From NCBI GenBank assembly GCA_947630515.1, contig CANRHY010000059.1, forward strand, positions 1-6,029: 6,029 nucleotides of DNA, read 5' to 3'. The number at the start of each line of letters is the position of its first letter. The stretch's first letter is position 1. This DNA comes from an uncultured Bacilli bacterium. Lineage in GTDB: Bacteria; Bacillota_I; Bacilli_A; RF39; UBA660. Shown here in pieces: positions 5,392-6,029 of the stretch. The notes beneath the pieces were generated by a model. The model saw only the letters and a list, made by a program, of their open reading frames with translations, made no database searches and was not told the origin of the DNA. The position numbers and the translations under genes are program-made.

Positions 5392-6029
5392 TTATTTTAC
5401 CCCCTTTTGCTTTCTTAATTTCACTATTCTAAACACAAAATAAGCAACAACTATAACTATAGGTAATATCACAAATAAATAATATTTTCTTAATATTGAG
5501 GTAATTACACTTCCAAAATCATACTTCCATATATCCCACTTTACTTTACGCTCAAACTCTTTCCTGCTCATACCACTTACATCATAATATAAACCACATA
5601 ATTCACTTTTATAATAAGAATCAGGGTTTTCACATAATTCATAATTAACATATTTATTAGCAACTTTATTATTTATAGTATAAGTTTCTAAAGAAGTATC
5701 ACAATCTTCTCCATCTTCACAAGAAGAATAACAAGTATCGCTATATACTTTTATAACATAATCAAATTGTTTATTAACTTTATTAGTATCAAAAGAAATA
5801 ATACCCTCTTCAAAATTACTAGCTCTATAAGTTTTTGTTTCATAAGTAAAACCATCATACACAGTTAAATACATATTCTCATTAAGTCCCATAATTTCTG
5901 TATGAAAATTAACATTTCCTTCTTTATCCACTTCTGCAAGTCCTAAAACTGCCATATTAAGGCATCCTCCATTATAAGCATCAAATTGAGAGGCAGTATC
6001 AATTACAGAATCTGGATTAATACTAGCAC
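5392..6029 (-). CDS. Membrane-anchored extracellular protein, C-terminal 211 residues (5' end outside window)
   Basis: I do not recognise the family. The first ATG in view is at 5955 and would give 187 aa, but the frame stays open for 24 more codons to the right edge and encodes sensible sequence (SINPDSVIDTASQFDAYNGG). The 187-aa version would also lack any signal peptide for a protein that looks extracellular. I therefore call it 5'-partial, although a GGAGG site 10 nt before that ATG is a trap for gene finders. Numbering from that Met, residues 1-70 look like a beta-sandwich (alternating polar/hydrophobic strands such as MYLTVYDGF and FDYVIKVYS). Next come Cys 75, 79, 85, 108 and 120, then CGLYYDVSGMSRKEFE (120-135), which resembles the modules of the next gene. 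One transmembrane helix (about 158-178) and a short basic tail (RIVKLRKQKGVK) end the protein, giving an outside-N, inside-C topology. It ends one nucleotide before the large Cys-rich gene and is its likely membrane partner. Confidence 0.8.
   Translation of the reverse strand, partial: ASINPDSVIDTASQFDAYNGGCLNMAVLGLAEVDKEGNVNFHTEIMGLNENMYLTVYDGFTYETKTYRASNFEEGIISFDTNKVNKQFDYVIKVYSDTCYSSCEDGEDCDTSLETYTINNKVANKYVNYELCENPDSYYKSELCGLYYDVSGMSRKEFERKVKWDIWKYDFGSVITSILRKYYLFVILPIVIVVAYFVFRIVKLRKQKGVK
5400..5408 (-). promoter_or_regulatory. Shine-Dalgarno for the large Cys-rich gene
   Basis: On the minus strand AAAAGGGGG lies 9 nt before the ATG at 5390. It is encoded by the final K-G-V codons of the upstream gene, so the two genes share one transcript and are probably translated in a coupled way. 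Confidence 0.75.

Noticed and set aside
5422..5484. LPxTG-type sortase anchor in the partial protein
   Set aside because: The hydrophobic helix and basic tail are present, but no LPxTG-like motif precedes them, so a plain transmembrane anchor is simpler.

Overview
This is an AT-rich window (roughly 30% GC by eye) that looks like chromosome of a low-GC Gram-positive relative. The signs are A/T-ending codons, purine-rich Shine-Dalgarno sites, a Gram-positive style signal peptide and an IS30-type transposase. An uncultured gut Bacilli / Mollicutes-related lineage (RF39-like) is my best guess, by resemblance only. All 15 tryptophans of the largest protein are TGG and its 1433 codons contain no TGA, so the standard bacterial code fits and the mycoplasma code does not.

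Layout. At the left edge (1-809, + strand) is the 3' part of an IS30-family insertion sequence. It holds the catalytic domain of the transposase with all three acidic residues, followed by a 71-aa unknown ORF whose start overlaps the transposase stop (ATGA). Positions 810-1088 carry no gene but hold several inverted repeats. One of them is a 15-bp, strand-polarised Rho-independent terminator (1010-1045) that serves the minus-strand genes.

The rest of the window (1089-6029) is a minus-strand operon read right to left. Its first visible member is the C-terminal 211 residues of an extracellular protein with one C-terminal membrane anchor; the reading frame stays open past the right edge. One nucleotide after its stop begins a 1433-aa secreted protein with about 58 cysteines. 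That protein has a signal peptide, a central tandem array of about 12 degenerate cysteine modules (residues 379-752) and several further Cys-containing domains. It has no recognisable wall-sorting signal or membrane anchor.

Interpretation. The tight coupling of a membrane-anchored ectodomain to a very large soluble Cys-rich protein, with a similar Cys/YYD-x-x-G motif in both, suggests they act together at the cell surface as an adhesin, a fibrous surface complex or an envelope-spanning assembly. I cannot name the family, and no enzymatic motif was recognised. The array changes from simple modules to an alternating two-type (A/B) order partway along, which is the most distinctive feature of the window.
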